Below are positions 62,313-64,000 of a stretch of DNA of 64,000 nucleotides, in pieces. The DNA lies in NCBI GenBank assembly GCA_003313425.1, contig NHZP01000036.1, forward strand, positions 466,888-530,887. Reading direction: 5' to 3'. A model generated the notes under the pieces. It saw nothing but the letters and a program-made list of their open reading frames with translations, searched no databases and was not told the origin of the DNA. This stretch comes from Pseudopyrenochaeta lycopersici (taxonomy: Eukaryota; Ascomycota; Dothideomycetes; Pleosporales; Pseudopyrenochaetaceae). The position numbers were made by a program, and so were the translations under genes. Positions within the stretch are counted from its first letter, which is position 1, and each line of letters opens with the position of its first letter.

Positions 62313-63079
62313 GGTGAGATAGTAGGTAAGTAAGGCACCTTGAAGAGAAATCTGTCATTCTATATATCTGCCAGCACAGGCCGCCGTGCGCCAGCATCCC
62401 ACTTCATGGGCCTTTGGGACACCGCATGCATGAAGCAGTGGCATCGATGCACTGCCATGATCAAGATGCCCTAGCGGTGTGGATCGATATGTGAGACCGA
62501 GCTATGGTGGGTATGGCCATGTGTGTGGTATCCTTGTTGTATTCGATACGCCTGGCGGGCATCTGCTCTTTGAGTTTGACGAAGATCTGGAAGACGTGGA
62601 CGCTCTACAGGCCTGTTTCTCAAAGATATTATTTTGGCTTAAATGGCAATAGGTATTCAAGGTCGCTCTCACCACTCTAATGTGAGTGACATCCCGCGAG
62701 GTATCGGTCCATTCAACAGCGGCAACGGGTGGCTTGATGCTCCGCCACCGGACATGGCGATGTCTGACGACTGATGCCGTGGGGACGCCACTGATGAGTA
62801 ACCAAAGAAGCAGGGAGAACCCAGAATTGCTATGTGCAAGGCCGACACCACCATCCCTGACTCTGTGCCCACAAACCTGGCAAGGCATGCCCAGGCCTTC
62901 TGCCGCGCCTATTCACGGCCTGAGACAGGCATGTCACACCGTGATCATTAGCTTGACCCAGTCTCAATGACATGAGAAGGCATGCCCGAACGCTGAGGCG
63001 CTAAGAACCAGGACTGCGTAGCGTCCAAGCCGCCGAAGCCTATCATGGACTGGGTTTGGTGGCAGGGTGGCAGAGAAGC
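62313..63079. other. Intergenic, nothing recognised
   Basis: Divergent promoter region between the membrane protein and the small gene at 63148. No other feature. Confidence 0.35.
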
Positions 63080-63087
63080 TATAAAAG
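63080..63087 (+). promoter_or_regulatory. TATA box of small multi-exon gene
   Basis: TATAAAAG 61 bp upstream of the ATG at 63148. Confidence 0.55.
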
Positions 63088-63147
63088 GGGTCCCGTACCT
63101 GTCAGCATCCTCATTTCCTCTCAGCAACTTTTTTGAACTACTCAAGG

Positions 63148-63570
63148 ATGCACGCTTCGCAACCTCCAAAGAGCGGCGTACCGACGGTTGTGGACGACAC
63201 TGACAACGCGAGTGTACGTGTTCATGGACAATACAGAGCACGCTGACCCTACCAGGACACATCTACAGTCCAAGAAAGTGATTCAGAAGGTACCATGGCA
63301 GCATGGCGGGTACGTGGCGACCATTACTCCAGTTAGCTGCCGCCTCACATTTTTTGGATATAGGCAATCGCAAAGCCGGCCAAACCAAAGAGCAATGCCT
63401 CCGCCTCCCCGTCGTACAGCCGCATGTTTAAGTACCCTAGGGGTATGAAACGTGCAAAGTCTCCAATCGAGGATGACTCGGAGGACGAGCATCAGAGGGT
63501 AGGAAGCAAAGTTCCCAGGCGTACAGTAAGTCCTCCTGCTCCCTGCTCTACCTGCCAGGTCGCTGAATAG
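63148..63570 (+). CDS. Small unknown protein, 3-4 exons
   Basis: Exons 63148-63213, 63256-63309 and 63364-63498, plus a possible last exon 63559-63570, give about 88 aa. All introns are GT-AG and in phase. Without the last intron the frame is still open to the same stop, giving 108 aa. The protein is hydrophilic with acidic patches (VVDDTDNASDTSTVQESDSE and EDDSEDEHQR) around a basic centre (AIAKPAKPKSNASASPSYSR). It resembles short, disordered nuclear-type proteins but has no known domain. A good TATA box supports transcription. Confidence 0.55.
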
Positions 63571-64000
63571 CCTGGAGGACCCCAATTACAGAATCCTCCC
63601 CGCAAACTTCGTGTCTGAGATGAGCGGAAGGCTCTCTGAAGCAGAACAAGAGCTCTCTCTCAAGTCAGGGAAAGGATAATTGTCCTGGGAGAACGAAAAG
63701 ATGGAGTTTTTTGGACGCCATAGCACAATTACTCGATCAGCACAAACGCAAGGCCGGATTTGGGGACTTTTCAGGAGACAGAAAGAGTTTCGGCCGCTGC
63801 TGACAAGAGGACTAACGGCTACATGACCTATGAAGAACATGGCCAAGTTGGCACGGTACGGTTGGGATGGATCTGTATCGACAGACAATTGGTCTCCTAT
63901 ACGGAAGGGCTCCAGCTTCCGATTTGCCACGACACCATGCATATAGATGTACTGTAACTGCACTTGAGAACGCGTGAGGGAACGAATATGCAGAGTTCCA
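63571..64000. other. Window end, nothing recognised
   Basis: Open frames on both strands (for example 63586-63963 minus) lack recognisable features. Confidence 0.3.

Overview
This window reads as the genome of a filamentous ascomycete (Pezizomycotina, plausibly Dothideomycetes). The evidence is short GT-AG introns of about 41-80 bp, a CFEM/PTH11-type receptor, LPMO genes, SDR and ketoreductase genes, a NylB-type serine hydrolase, and typical fungal transposon families (Copia, pogo/Fot1-like, hAT, MULE). No tRNA, rRNA, CRISPR array or bacterial operon feature was seen. It looks like a transposon-rich accessory region in which host genes form islands between nested, partly decayed elements.

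Layout. 0.7-2.6 kb: secreted type-B carboxylesterase. 2.85-6.4 kb: hAT remnant split by a pogo-like element with three nonsense codons, then a solo Copia LTR. 7.4-8.5 kb: ketoreductase with a one-base frameshift. 9.2-10.4 kb: SxxK serine hydrolase. 10.65-12 kb: very degenerate pogo copy. 12.0-14.9 kb: MULE with triplicated terminal motifs. 15.0-15.3 kb: TPR-repeat gene fragment. 15.46 kb: half of a hAT MITE. 16.9-19.7 kb: hAT remnant interrupted by a nearly intact pogo element. 19.7-21.3 kb: CFEM-GPCR. 22.5-27.5 kb: Copia element lacking its 5' end. 27.6-28.5 kb: AT-rich RIP-like DNA. 28.5-29.3 kb: 5' fragment of a hAT gene. 29.6-30.5 kb: SDR. 31.4-36.7 kb: complete Copia element with identical LTRs, followed at once by an intact pogo element to 38.5 kb. 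38.7-40.0 kb: truncated kinase-like gene. 40.0-41.1 kb: divergent LPMO-like gene. 42.2 kb: complete hAT MITE. 43.4-43.8 kb: small secreted protein. 45.9-49.0 kb: complete hAT element with an intact 851-aa transposase. 50-64 kb: gene-rich, with an AA11-type LPMO, a class-3 lipase, a DHCR24-like oxidoreductase, a RING protein, a membrane protein and several small unknown proteins.

How the parts relate. The secreted carboxylesterase, lipase, two LPMO-type proteins and the small secreted protein suggest an extracellular degradative or host-interaction repertoire, and the CFEM-GPCR fits surface sensing. No biosynthetic cluster is evident. The most interesting signal is in the two Copia elements: in both, gag and pol share one frame and are separated by a single UGA in the same UGA-CUA context, and the complete copy has no nearby pol ATG. 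This points to stop-codon readthrough as the way pol is made.
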